From DATGMB01 sp035293845 (lineage in GTDB: Bacteria; Acidobacteriota; Terriglobia; Bryobacterales; Bryobacteraceae): 35,506 nucleotides of DNA. The notes below the pieces were generated by a model, which saw only the letters and a program-made list of their open reading frames with translations, did not search any database and was not told the origin of the DNA. This document shows positions 8,325 through 16,081 of this stretch, one piece after another. The stretch covers positions 1 through 35,506 of the forward strand of contig DATGMB010000241.1 in assembly GCA_035293845.1 (NCBI GenBank), read 5' to 3'. Position 1 is the stretch's first letter, and the number at the start of each line of letters is the position of its first letter. A program made the position numbers and the translations under genes.

Positions 8325-10526
8325 GTGAAACGGCGCGATTTTCTGATCTCCCCGGCGGCGCTGGCTGCGGCGCGGCACTGTGCCAGCGGCTCCGACGCTG
8401 CCGCGGCCCCAAACGATATGGTACCTCCGGCCAATCGGGTGCGCGGAGCCATGCGGCTTTTTGTAAGTGAGACCGAAGACAAATCCTGGTTTTACGACCG
8501 CGATATGTGGCCGCGCTATCTGGAGATGTTGAAGGTAAATCGATTCACCCGCTTCCAGCTCGCCCTCGGAATCGGGTACGACTTTCTACGCGACGTCAGC
8601 GATGCGTATTTCCTGTTCGCTTACCCGTTCCTGGTCAACGTGCCGGGCTCCGGGGTACGCGTCAAGCAATTGTCCGATGCCGAGCGCGAGCGCAACCTCG
8701 AAACCCTGCGCTTCATCGCGCAGGCGGCGGCCGGTCAGGGTCTCGAGTTTCAGCTCGGTATATGGATGCATGGCTATGAATGGGAGAACAGTCCCAGGGC
8801 GAGTTACACCATCGAAGGGCTCGATCACTCGAGCCACGCTCCGTACTGCCGCGAGGCTCTCGCGCTATTGCTGCGCTCCTGTCCGGAGATCCGCGGCGTC
8901 ACGTTCCGCATTCATGGCGAAAGCGGAGTGGCGGAGGGAAGCTACGAGTTCTGGCGCACGGTCTTCGAAGGCGTCACGCAGGCTGGCCGCACGATCGGAA
9001 TCGACCTGCACGCCAAGGGCATCGACCAGCGCATGATCGATCTCGCCATGGCCACCGGCATGCCGGTCCAGGTATCCCCCAAGTTCTGGGCCGAGCACAT
9101 GGGCCTGCCCTACCATCAGGCGGAAATCCGGGAGCAGGAGCGCCCGCGCGAAGGGCATCGCGATAGCGGCCTGATGGCCCTCAGCACCGGCTCCCGCAGT
9201 TTCACGCGCTACGGTTACGCGGACCTCCTCCGCGCCGGCCGCAAGTATGACGTGCTCTGGCGCATCTGGCCCGGCACCCAGCGGCTCCTCCTGTGGGCCG
9301 ATCCGGTCTTTGCCGCCGCCTACGCGCGGGCGTTCCAGTTCGAGGGCTCGTGCGGTGTCGAGTTGATGGAGCCGCTTTCCTTCAAAGGCCGCCGCGGATC
9401 GGGGCTCGCCGGCGGGCGCTGCGCCTTCGCCGATCCGAAGCGCCAGCGGCGCTGGGATTGGGAGAAGTACGCCGACTGGTATCGCGTCTGGGGCCGTAAG
9501 CTGGAAAATCCGGACACGCCCGTGCAGGTGGCGCCGCAATTGGCCGCCGCCAGCCGCATTCTGCCGCTCATCACCACCGCCCACCTCCCCTCTGCCGCGA
9601 ACAACAACTATTGGCCCGAGATGTACACGAACCAGTCGCTGACCGAGCCCGCGCGAACCGAATACACGGATACGCCATCGCCCCGCACGTTCGGGAACAC
9701 CAGCCCGCTCGATCCGCAGCTCTTCTCGCGCATCAACGATTTCGCCGATGAATTGCTTTCGGGCGAACGCAGCGCCAAATATTCGCCCATCGAGGTGGCC
9801 GGCTGGCTCGATCGGCTGGCCGCTGCCGCTGCGCCGCCGGTTTCGCCCGATGTCGCCATCCAGGCCGGCCTCGGCCGCTTCTTCGCCGCCAAATTCCGGG
9901 CCGCCGCGCTCTACGGCATCCACGAGCGCACCGGCGACCGCGCCGCCCTGGAAGCGGCGATCGGGCAATACCGCAAGGCTCGCGATGCCTGGGCCGCGCT
10001 CGCGGCAGCCGCCAAGGACGTTTACGCGCCGGATGTCACGTTCGGCGAACTCCCCTGGCTGCGCGGCCACTGGCTCGACCGCCTTCCCGCCATCGACGCC
10101 GATATCCGGCTCCTTGAAAGCCGTCTCGCATCCGCCCTCGCATCCGCCAAAGAAAGCGCCGATCCGAAAACCCGCGCAGCGATCCGTGAAGTCCTCGGCG
10201 GCTCCGCGCCGCCTCTTCCCGCCATGAGCCACACGCCGCCCCGGTCCTTCCGGCCGAAGCAGCCGCTGCCGATCCAGATTTCCGGACCGGCCCTCACATC
10301 GGTCCGCCTCTGGTACCGGCACGTGAACCAGGCGGAACGCTGGCAATCGGCGCCGATGGCGCTCAGCGGCTCCACGTGGCGCGCCGGGATTCCCGAGGAA
10401 TACACCGATTCGCCGTTCTCGCTCCAGTATTATTTCGAGCTGCGCCATGCCAGGGGCGCGTGGCTCTATCCGGGCCTGGCGCGCGACCTGGCCGGCCAGC
10501 CCTATTTCGTCGTACACCTCGCCTGA
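8325..10526 (+). CDS. Tat-exported protein of unknown function, glycosidase-like TIM-barrel candidate
   Basis: The 733-residue protein begins with a twin-arginine signal (KRRDFL at residues 2-7 and an alanine-rich segment), so it is exported folded. I do not recognise a named family. About residues 40-330 read as alternating strands and helices ending in short acidic or aromatic turns (FQLGIWMHGYEW, VTFRIHGESG, IGIDLHAKG, PVQVSPKFWAEH, YDVLWRIWPGTQRLLLW), the look of a TIM barrel that binds carbohydrate, as in distant glycoside hydrolases. The middle (about 400-630) is helical, and the last 90 residues form a probable beta-sandwich with PLPIQISGPALTSVRLWYR. The start is GTG with AGGAG 14 bases upstream. 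It stands alone, converging on the ABC exporter with an 11-base gap. The glycosidase idea is inference from pattern only. Confidence 0.75.
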   Translation: MKRRDFLISPAALAAARHCASGSDAAAAPNDMVPPANRVRGAMRLFVSETEDKSWFYDRDMWPRYLEMLKVNRFTRFQLALGIGYDFLRDVSDAYFLFAYPFLVNVPGSGVRVKQLSDAERERNLETLRFIAQAAAGQGLEFQLGIWMHGYEWENSPRASYTIEGLDHSSHAPYCREALALLLRSCPEIRGVTFRIHGESGVAEGSYEFWRTVFEGVTQAGRTIGIDLHAKGIDQRMIDLAMATGMPVQVSPKFWAEHMGLPYHQAEIREQERPREGHRDSGLMALSTGSRSFTRYGYADLLRAGRKYDVLWRIWPGTQRLLLWADPVFAAAYARAFQFEGSCGVELMEPLSFKGRRGSGLAGGRCAFADPKRQRRWDWEKYADWYRVWGRKLENPDTPVQVAPQLAAASRILPLITTAHLPSAANNNYWPEMYTNQSLTEPARTEYTDTPSPRTFGNTSPLDPQLFSRINDFADELLSGERSAKYSPIEVAGWLDRLAAAAAPPVSPDVAIQAGLGRFFAAKFRAAALYGIHERTGDRAALEAAIGQYRKARDAWAALAAAAKDVYAPDVTFGELPWLRGHWLDRLPAIDADIRLLESRLASALASAKESADPKTRAAIREVLGGSAPPLPAMSHTPPRSFRPKQPLPIQISGPALTSVRLWYRHVNQAERWQSAPMALSGSTWRAGIPEEYTDSPFSLQYYFELRHARGAWLYPGLARDLAGQPYFVVHLA

Positions 10527-10537
10527 GCGCCGCGTGG

Positions 10538-12421
10538 CTATGCGATGCCGCCGCGCAGGATCGAAGCCGCCGTGGGCGCGGCCGCAGATCCCGTGCGCGG
10601 TTGCTGCGCGTTTTCGGGGATGCTGTCCCCCTCGCCCGGCGCAAGGAACAGGTTGGCGTCGATGCCGTGCTGGCGGGTGTAGAGATCGTAGTAGCGGCCG
10701 CGCAAATCATAGAGTGTCTGGTGCGTGCCGCGCTCCACGATGCGTCCGTCTTCGACCACCAGGATCTGATCGGCGCGCCGGATCGTCGAGAGCCGGTGCG
10801 CGATCACGAAGGTGGTCCGCCCTTTCATCAGATAGGCCAGCCCTTCCTGAATCGCGGCTTCCGATTCGCTGTCCAGGCTGGAAGTCGCTTCATCGAGGAT
10901 CAGGATGCGCGGGTTGGCGAGAATCGCGCGGGCGATCGAAACCCGCTGGCGCTGCCCGCCGGAGAGCTTCACGCCGCGCTCTCCGACAATGGTGTCGTAC
11001 TTCTGCTCGAAGCGCTCGGCGAATTCGTCCACGCGGGCAATGCGGCAGGCCTCCAGAATCTCCGCCTCGCTGGCGCCGGGGCGCGCAAACGCGACATTTT
11101 CGCGAATGCTGCCGTCGAACAGGAACGTGTCCTGCAGGACCACGCCGAGCTGTGTCCGGTACGCGTCCAGCCGCATCGTGGAGAGATCCGCGCCATCCAC
11201 GAGAATGGATCCCTGAACCGGCTCATGGAAGGCGGCGATGAGGCTGATGATCGTCGACTTGCCCGATCCCGACGGGCCGACCAGCGCGGTCACCGTGCCG
11301 GGTAGTGCGTCGAAGCTGATCTCGTGCAGCACGGGCTTGCCCGGTTCGTAAGCGAAGTGGACGCCGCAGAATTGCACGAGGCCCTGGATCGGACCGGGCA
11401 CGGCCTTGCGGCGCGGGTCTTCATCCTCCGGTTTTTCGTGCAGCACTTCCTGCGTGCGGTCCAGGCCCGCCAGCGCTTCGGTGATCTGCGTTCCGATGCC
11501 CACGATCTGGAACATCGGCGCCACCAGAAAGGCCAGGAACGCGGTAAACGTCATGAAGCCGCCGATCGTCAGCGTGCCGGCCAGGATCTGGCGCGCGCCC
11601 AGATACATGACTGTAGCGCCCACGACACCCATCAGGGTGGTCGCGGAAAGGCTCATCAGGGAGATGGCGGTGAGGGAGCGGATGACGTTATCGAGCAGCC
11701 GCCCGACCCCGGCGGAGAACACCTCGGCTTCCTGCGCCTCGGCGTGGTAGCCTTTCACTACGCGCACACCGGAGAGCGACTCGGTCAACCGGCCGGTCAC
11801 CTCCGCGTTGATCTTCCCGCGCTCGCGAAAGATGGGGCGGATGCGGCGGAACGCCTTGTTCAATGCGAATGCGAACAGCCCAATGAACAGCAGAGCGATG
11901 CTGGTGAGCAGCGCGCTGATGCGCAGCAGAAAAATGAGGGAGAAGAGCGCGGTCAGAAGCCCGCCCACAAATTCCACGAGGCCCGTGCCCACCAGGTTGC
12001 GGACGCCTTCCACGTCCGTCATGATGCGGGAGACCAGCACACCGCTCTTGTTGGTGTCGTAATAGGCCACCGGCAGCCGGCCCACGTGCTCCTGGACCTT
12101 GCGGCGCAGTTCGGCGATCAGCCGCTGCGCTTCCTTCGAAAGCAGTTGGGTAAGGGTGAAGGAGGTAGCGCCCTGGATCAACGTGGCGCAGAGCACGGCC
12201 AGCACCAGCGGCTTGAGCAGCCAAACCTGGTGCTTGAGGATGATATTGTCGATCAGGTACCGCGTGGAGCCCGGCAGCACCAGCCCCGCGCCCCGGTTGA
12301 TCAGCATGAGGAGGAATCCCAGCGCCAGCAGTTTGCGGCGGGGGCGAACCAGTTCCTTCAGCAGCGGCAGGGCGCTCTTCAGGTGAGCGGAGGCTTTGCC
12401 TTTCGGCTTACCGGGGGACAC
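10538..12421 (-). CDS. ABC exporter half-transporter (membrane domain fused to ATPase)
   Basis: The 627-residue protein has six predicted membrane helices (about residues 30-320) followed by an ATPase domain. The ATPase is intact: Walker A GPSGSGKST at 382-390 with K388, signature LSGGQRQ from 486, Walker B ILILDEA with D510 and E511, and the H-loop AHRLST near 542. This architecture is that of MsbA/BmrA-type homodimeric exporters for lipids, lipopeptides or drugs; the substrate is not readable. The C-terminal 45 residues are a low-complexity tail rich in A, P and G. The start GTG 12421 lacks a clear ribosome-binding site. The gene lies 33 bases downstream of the zinc-ribbon gene on the same strand, probably one transcript. 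Confidence 0.88.
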   Translation of the reverse strand: MSPGKPKGKASAHLKSALPLLKELVRPRRKLLALGFLLMLINRGAGLVLPGSTRYLIDNIILKHQVWLLKPLVLAVLCATLIQGATSFTLTQLLSKEAQRLIAELRRKVQEHVGRLPVAYYDTNKSGVLVSRIMTDVEGVRNLVGTGLVEFVGGLLTALFSLIFLLRISALLTSIALLFIGLFAFALNKAFRRIRPIFRERGKINAEVTGRLTESLSGVRVVKGYHAEAQEAEVFSAGVGRLLDNVIRSLTAISLMSLSATTLMGVVGATVMYLGARQILAGTLTIGGFMTFTAFLAFLVAPMFQIVGIGTQITEALAGLDRTQEVLHEKPEDEDPRRKAVPGPIQGLVQFCGVHFAYEPGKPVLHEISFDALPGTVTALVGPSGSGKSTIISLIAAFHEPVQGSILVDGADLSTMRLDAYRTQLGVVLQDTFLFDGSIRENVAFARPGASEAEILEACRIARVDEFAERFEQKYDTIVGERGVKLSGGQRQRVSIARAILANPRILILDEATSSLDSESEAAIQEGLAYLMKGRTTFVIAHRLSTIRRADQILVVEDGRIVERGTHQTLYDLRGRYYDLYTRQHGIDANLFLAPGEGDSIPENAQQPRTGSAAAPTAASILRGGIA

Positions 12422-12454
12422 TGCTATCAGGGTACAACGAACGCGGGATGTGGC

Positions 12455-12688
12455 CTACTCGTGCTGCTGCGCCGGCTTGACGCTCTTGGTTTCCTGGATG
12501 GCGTTTTCGGTTTCCGCGGCATCGTCGCCGGGATCGAATTTATGGAAGCGATGGCGGCAAGAGCGGCAACGGAACGCGTCCATGGAGAACAGCAGATCCA
12601 GGATCAGGTCCCACGTGGTTTGTGTGTACGAGTACCGCACATCGGTGGATGCGCATTTCGGACACCGGACCGGTTCCTTCATGCTCAT
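12455..12688 (-). CDS. Small double-CxxC zinc-ribbon protein
   Basis: This 77-residue protein has two CxxC knuckles, C9-P-K-C12 and C41-R-S-C44, separated by a linker containing WDLILDLLFSMD, then RHRFHKF. The arrangement is a zinc ribbon; similar small proteins with CPKC at the start and CRxC before RHRF are seen in acidobacterial genomes, without assigned function. The C-terminal 30 residues are charged and probably disordered. Three starts are possible: GTG 12712, ATG 12688 and ATG 12682; none has a clear ribosome-binding site, and I chose the middle one because it leaves the first knuckle a short lead. It precedes the ABC exporter by 33 bases, suggesting cotranscription rather than a proven functional link. 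Confidence 0.65.
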   Translation of the reverse strand: MSMKEPVRCPKCASTDVRYSYTQTTWDLILDLLFSMDAFRCRSCRHRFHKFDPGDDAAETENAIQETKSVKPAQQHE

Positions 12689-12740
12689 AATGCAGGAAAC
12701 ACCAGTGTACACGGATTTTGTGAGTAGCGGGTAAAAATCC

Positions 12741-12756
12741 TAGTACTTCGTACGTT
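12741..12756. promoter_or_regulatory. AT-rich operator-like motif TAGTACTTCGTACGTT
   Basis: In a GC-rich background this AT-rich stretch (with preceding TAAAAATCC at 12732-12740) stands out. GTAC-TTC-GTAC is a short palindrome. It sits between the divergent zinc-ribbon and cytochrome genes, immediately before the PadR-like remnant. The core CTTCGTA recurs twice just upstream of the TIGR03435 gene. PadR- or BlaI-type regulators bind short palindromes of this kind, but the regulator here is unknown. Confidence 0.3.
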
Positions 12757-12764
12757 ATTCGCCT

Positions 12765-12890
12765 ATGCCGGCCAGGATGCCCGGCACCGGCACGCTGTAC
12801 GCGGCGTTGGCCCGCTTCCAGGCTGACCAGGCAAGTGCGATGCGCGAAGCGATCTTTGCGGTGCGCCGCCGGCCTGTCGAAGCGCCCGTC
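12765..12890 (+). pseudogene. Probable remnant of a PadR-family transcriptional regulator
   Basis: Reading from ATG 12765, the peptide begins MPARMPGTGTLYAALARF. PGTGTLYAAL is the characteristic segment of the DNA-binding winged helix in one group of PadR regulators, where it normally lies about 40 residues into the protein. Here it is at the very start, and what follows does not continue as PadR, although RRRP appears about 20 residues later as in the PadR wing. The N-terminal helix is missing, and the frame then runs into the cytochrome gene in a different frame. I read this as a decayed, internally deleted regulator. Boundaries are approximate. Confidence 0.35.
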
Positions 12891-12991
12891 CCGGGCCGCT
12901 GCGCCCGATCGAGGCCAAACGAGGCCGCGAGATGGCGTACTATGGTCCCTATGCGCGGGCATGGCCGGCGCAGGTCTTACAGGAGGGCACG

Positions 12992-13855
12992 ATGTCTCCG
13001 AAATGGATTCTCGCCGGTTGCGCGATTCTGGCGCTGCTCGCGGCGCCTCCGGCGCAGGCTCAGGAAGAGGCCGGGGGCGCACAGGCCGGCCGCGGCGGCG
13101 GGCGCGGAGGGCGGGGCGGCGGCCGGAACCTGCGCGAGTTCCTGGGGCTGGGGCCGGCTCCGGACGAGGCGGCGGCCAGGAAGGGCGAGCCCCTCTACCG
13201 CGAGAATTGCGCCGCCTGCCATGGCGAAAGCGGCCGCGGCGGCCAGGCCCCCAGCCTGGTGCGCTCGGTCGTCGTGCTCCACGATGAGAAGGGCGAAGCG
13301 ATCGGGCCGCTGGTCCGCAATGGACGGCCCCAGGCGGGCATGCCGGCGTTCCCGAACCTCAGCGCGGATGACGTTTACAATATCGCGGAGTATCTTCATT
13401 TGCAGGTGGAACTGGCGGCCAACCGGGGCACTTACAATACCACTTACGCCGGACTGCGCAGTCAGACCAGCGGGAATGCCAGGCGCGGCGAAGAGTTCTT
13501 CCGGGGCGCGGGCGGATGCGCCAACTGTCATTCGCCTTCGGGCGACCTGGCGGGTATTGGGCGCAGATTTCCGCAGGCGGCGGCCATGCAGGCGCGCTTT
13601 CTGTGGCCCGCGACGCCCGGCCCCGCAAAAGCCAAGGTCACGACGGCATCCGGCGAAATCATCGCGGGCACGATCCGGAGCCTGACCGATTTCGATGTTT
13701 CGCTGGTGGATGCGGCGGGCGGCTATCATTACTGGCCACGCGCCACAGTCAAGGTGGAGCTCGAAGACCGCCTCGCCGGCCATCGCGCTCTCCTGCCCAA
13801 GTACACCGATGCCGAGATTCACGACGTGACGGCTTACCTGGAGACACTGAAATGA
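12992..13855 (+). CDS. Diheme c-type cytochrome, electron-transfer partner of the PQQ dehydrogenase
   Basis: The 287-residue protein has a signal peptide (about residues 1-23, ending AQA), a Gly/Arg-rich linker with RGG repeats (34-45), and two heme-attachment motifs: C73-A-A-C76-H77 and C176-A-N-C179-H180. The first heme domain (about 65-130) is complete, with a likely axial methionine in QAGMPAFPNLS. After the second motif about 50 residues of beta-rich sequence (VTTASGEIIAGTIRSLTDFD) interrupt the fold before the usual C-terminal helix YTDAEIHDVTAYLETLK. It should work in the periplasm, passing electrons from the dehydrogenase towards the respiratory chain. ATG 12992 is fixed by AGGAGG at 12981-12986. 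Its stop overlaps the next start (ATGA). Confidence 0.88.
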   Translation: MSPKWILAGCAILALLAAPPAQAQEEAGGAQAGRGGGRGGRGGGRNLREFLGLGPAPDEAAARKGEPLYRENCAACHGESGRGGQAPSLVRSVVVLHDEKGEAIGPLVRNGRPQAGMPAFPNLSADDVYNIAEYLHLQVELAANRGTYNTTYAGLRSQTSGNARRGEEFFRGAGGCANCHSPSGDLAGIGRRFPQAAAMQARFLWPATPGPAKAKVTTASGEIIAGTIRSLTDFDVSLVDAAGGYHYWPRATVKVELEDRLAGHRALLPKYTDAEIHDVTAYLETLK

Positions 13856-15462
13856 GATACTGCGCATGCATCCTGGCGGCGGCTCTGGCCGCGGGCGCGC
13901 TGCACGGGCAGGGGCTCGATCCGGCCGCCCTCACCCTCTTCCGCCAGCCGGCGGATATCTGGCCGACTTATAACGGCGATTACTCCGGGCGCCGCTACAG
14001 CGCTCTCAACCAGATCGACCGCTCGAATATCGACCGGCTGAAGATCGAGTGGATGTACCGTGTGCCCGTGGGACCGCAACGCGGCGTCGGCGGTCCGACC
14101 ATCAAATCCACTCCGCTGATGGTGGACGGCATCCTCTACTTCACCATCCCGGACCACATCTTTGCCGTCAACGCCCGCACCGGCGAACCGATCTGGCAAT
14201 ACGGGTTCGAGGACAAGGGCGGGCACCTGATCGGGCAGAGGGGCGTCGGCATGTACCGGGACTGGCTCTTCTTCGTCAGCCCGGACGGCTGGTTCATCTC
14301 GCTCGAGGCCCGCACCGGCAAGGAGCGCTGGAGGAAGAAGATCGCCGATGAGAAGCTGCAATACTTCACCACGATGGCGCCTCTGGTGGTAAAGAATCAC
14401 ATCCTGATCGGCGTCGGCGGGGACGCCATGGACGTGCGCGGCTACCTGGAATCGCGCGATCCCGAGACCGGCGATCTCCAGTGGCGCTGGTACACCACGC
14501 CGGAGAAGATGGGCGACCCTGGCTCGGAGACCTGGCCGAACGAGGATGCCATGCACCACGGCGGCGGCATGACGTGGATGCCGGGCACGTACGACCCCGA
14601 GCTCAATCTCATCTATTGGGGCACGGGCAACGCAAACCCGGTGTTTGCCGGCCAGAGCCGGAAGGGCGCCAATCTGTGGACGGCATCCATTGTGGCGCTG
14701 AATCCCGACACCGGCAAGCTGGTCTGGTATTTCCAGGCTTCGCCGCATGACACCCACGATTGGGATAACGTCGAGACGCCGGTGCTCTTCGACGCCACCA
14801 TCGACGGCCGGCCGCGCAAACTGCTGGCGCAGGCCGCGCGCGCCGGCTGGTTTTTCGTGCTCGACCGGACCGACGGCAAGAACCTGGTGTCCAAGCCGTT
14901 CGCGGGGACCGGCAACTGGGCGCTGGGGGTCGACGCCAAAGGTCAGCCCATCCCGAACCCGGCGAAGGAGCCGAAAGTGGATGGCTCGATGATCGACATG
15001 CCGGCCATGGGCGCCACCAACTGGCCGCCGCCGAGCTACGATCCGGAAACCGGGCTGTTCTACTTCAATGCGTCGCTGGGCTACGGGCTTGCTTACCTGT
15101 ACGACACGTCGGATCACCCCGAGGGCTACGCCGGCGGCGGCGGCGGGAACTTCGATGTGCACTCGGCGCTGCTCGCGATGGACGTGCGCACCGGCGCGAT
15201 CCGCTGGAAGCACGAGCACGGTCCGGAGACCCGCGGCGGCATGAGCGGCGGTGTGCTCACCACGGCCGGCAAACTGCTGTTCACCGGCGATTCCGGGGAA
15301 CTCGTGGCCTTCGATCCGGCCGACGGCAAGCCGCTCTGGCACCAGCGGCTCACGCAGCCGGTGAGCAACGGCCCCTCCACTTACATGCTGGACGGCCGGC
15401 AGTATCTGATCGTCGGCGCCGGCGATACGCTGTACGCGCTACGGCTCGCCGGCGGACGATAA
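13852..15462 (+). CDS. PQQ-dependent alcohol/glucose-type dehydrogenase (eight-bladed propeller)
   Basis: The 536-residue protein has a signal peptide (about residues 1-19, ending ALHGQG) and repeated propeller blades with the tryptophan-docking pattern, for example GDLQWRWYTT, GKLVWYF, GAIRWKH and GKPLWHQRL. The opening IWPTYNGDYSGRRYSALNQI, the central IYWGTGNANP and HDTHDWDN, and the late TNWPPPSYDPETGLFYF match quinoprotein methanol/ethanol dehydrogenases. It has no fused heme domain and no adjacent-cysteine pair, so electrons should go to the separate diheme cytochrome whose gene overlaps it by four bases (ATGA), implying coupled translation. The substrate, an alcohol or sugar, is not readable, and PQQ synthesis genes are not in the window. 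The stop lies 10 bases from the convergent neighbour's stop. Confidence 0.87.
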   Translation: MRYCACILAAALAAGALHGQGLDPAALTLFRQPADIWPTYNGDYSGRRYSALNQIDRSNIDRLKIEWMYRVPVGPQRGVGGPTIKSTPLMVDGILYFTIPDHIFAVNARTGEPIWQYGFEDKGGHLIGQRGVGMYRDWLFFVSPDGWFISLEARTGKERWRKKIADEKLQYFTTMAPLVVKNHILIGVGGDAMDVRGYLESRDPETGDLQWRWYTTPEKMGDPGSETWPNEDAMHHGGGMTWMPGTYDPELNLIYWGTGNANPVFAGQSRKGANLWTASIVALNPDTGKLVWYFQASPHDTHDWDNVETPVLFDATIDGRPRKLLAQAARAGWFFVLDRTDGKNLVSKPFAGTGNWALGVDAKGQPIPNPAKEPKVDGSMIDMPAMGATNWPPPSYDPETGLFYFNASLGYGLAYLYDTSDHPEGYAGGGGGNFDVHSALLAMDVRTGAIRWKHEHGPETRGGMSGGVLTTAGKLLFTGDSGELVAFDPADGKPLWHQRLTQPVSNGPSTYMLDGRQYLIVGAGDTLYALRLAGGR

Positions 15463-15472
15463 CCGCTGTCCG

Positions 15473-15937
15473 CTACGTTTGCGGCACCGGCGCCAGGCTC
15501 GTGGCAATCTTCTTGGCGGTGTCCTCCTCAATCGTAGGCAGCACCGCGACGTGACAACTGCAGGTCCCGTTCTTCGACGGCACGCTGGTGCTGAAGGCGT
15601 TGGTATCGTCGGGGCCGCGCGAGGTCTGGTCCTGGTAGAAGATGCGCTTGGCGGTGTTCTCGAACAGCTTTTCCTTGGGAAGCCCCATGCTCTTGATGAA
15701 CCCGGCGGTCAGCGGCTTGAACTCCTGTCCGGGTTGGCTGGTGACGACCGCGATGGCGGTGCTGGAATCGTGGAAGACGGCGGCCCCGTTATTCTCCCCG
15801 AGAGGAACCCAATCGGGCGGAACCGAGATCTGGCAGGTGGACTTGGCGTCCTTCACCGTCTTCCAGCCCGACGGGGTCTGTGCCCACGCCGTCAGGCTGC
15901 ACAAGAGAACCAAAGTACAAACGATGCATTCTCTCAT
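15473..15937 (-). CDS. Secreted protein of unknown function
   Basis: The 154-residue protein has a clear signal peptide (about residues 1-20, ending AWAQT) and a mature part of mixed strands and helices, starting SGWKTVKDAKSTCQISVPPDW. The phrase CQISVPPDWVPLG resembles the opening of small secreted domains related to PsbP-like or lipoprotein folds, in which a peptide QISVPxxW leads the first strand, but I cannot place it in a named family. Three cysteines (one in KSTCQIS, two in GTCSCHV) could form disulfides in the periplasm. ATG 15937 was chosen because it begins the signal peptide; an in-frame ATG at 16006 would add 23 arginine-rich residues. It is alone on its strand and diverges from the TIGR03435 gene. 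Confidence 0.7.
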   Translation of the reverse strand: MRECIVCTLVLLCSLTAWAQTPSGWKTVKDAKSTCQISVPPDWVPLGENNGAAVFHDSSTAIAVVTSQPGQEFKPLTAGFIKSMGLPKEKLFENTAKRIFYQDQTSRGPDDTNAFSTSVPSKNGTCSCHVAVLPTIEEDTAKKIATSLAPVPQT

Positions 15938-16050
15938 GCCCGGAGCATAGCGCCGGCGGAGGACGCCCGCAAGGGGCCGGAAACGGGCGCCGCGGATGCT
16001 GGCCACGGGCCGCAGTGCCTCCGAAACGGATAAGCGCTGGCCTGATTGAA

Positions 16051-16081
16051 TTACGAGTCGCTTCGTAGTAACCTCTTCGTA
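16051..16081. promoter_or_regulatory. Operator-like repeats upstream of the TIGR03435 gene
   Basis: TTACGA (16051-16056) and TCGTAGTAA (16062-16070) form an imperfect dyad, and CTTCGTA occurs twice, at 16061-16067 and 16075-16081, the second copy overlapping the ATG. This is close to the CTTCGTA core at 12746-12752. The position over the start codon suits repression of transcription or translation. No regulator gene is adjacent. Confidence 0.3.

Noticed and set aside
13007..13021. LAGC at residues 7-10 of the cytochrome as a lipobox
   Set aside because: It lies too early, before the hydrophobic segment; the later AQA site is a better cleavage point.
12765..13685. Long open frame running through the cytochrome gene in another frame
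   Set aside because: Only its first 40 codons resemble anything (PadR); the rest is the shadow of the cytochrome gene.
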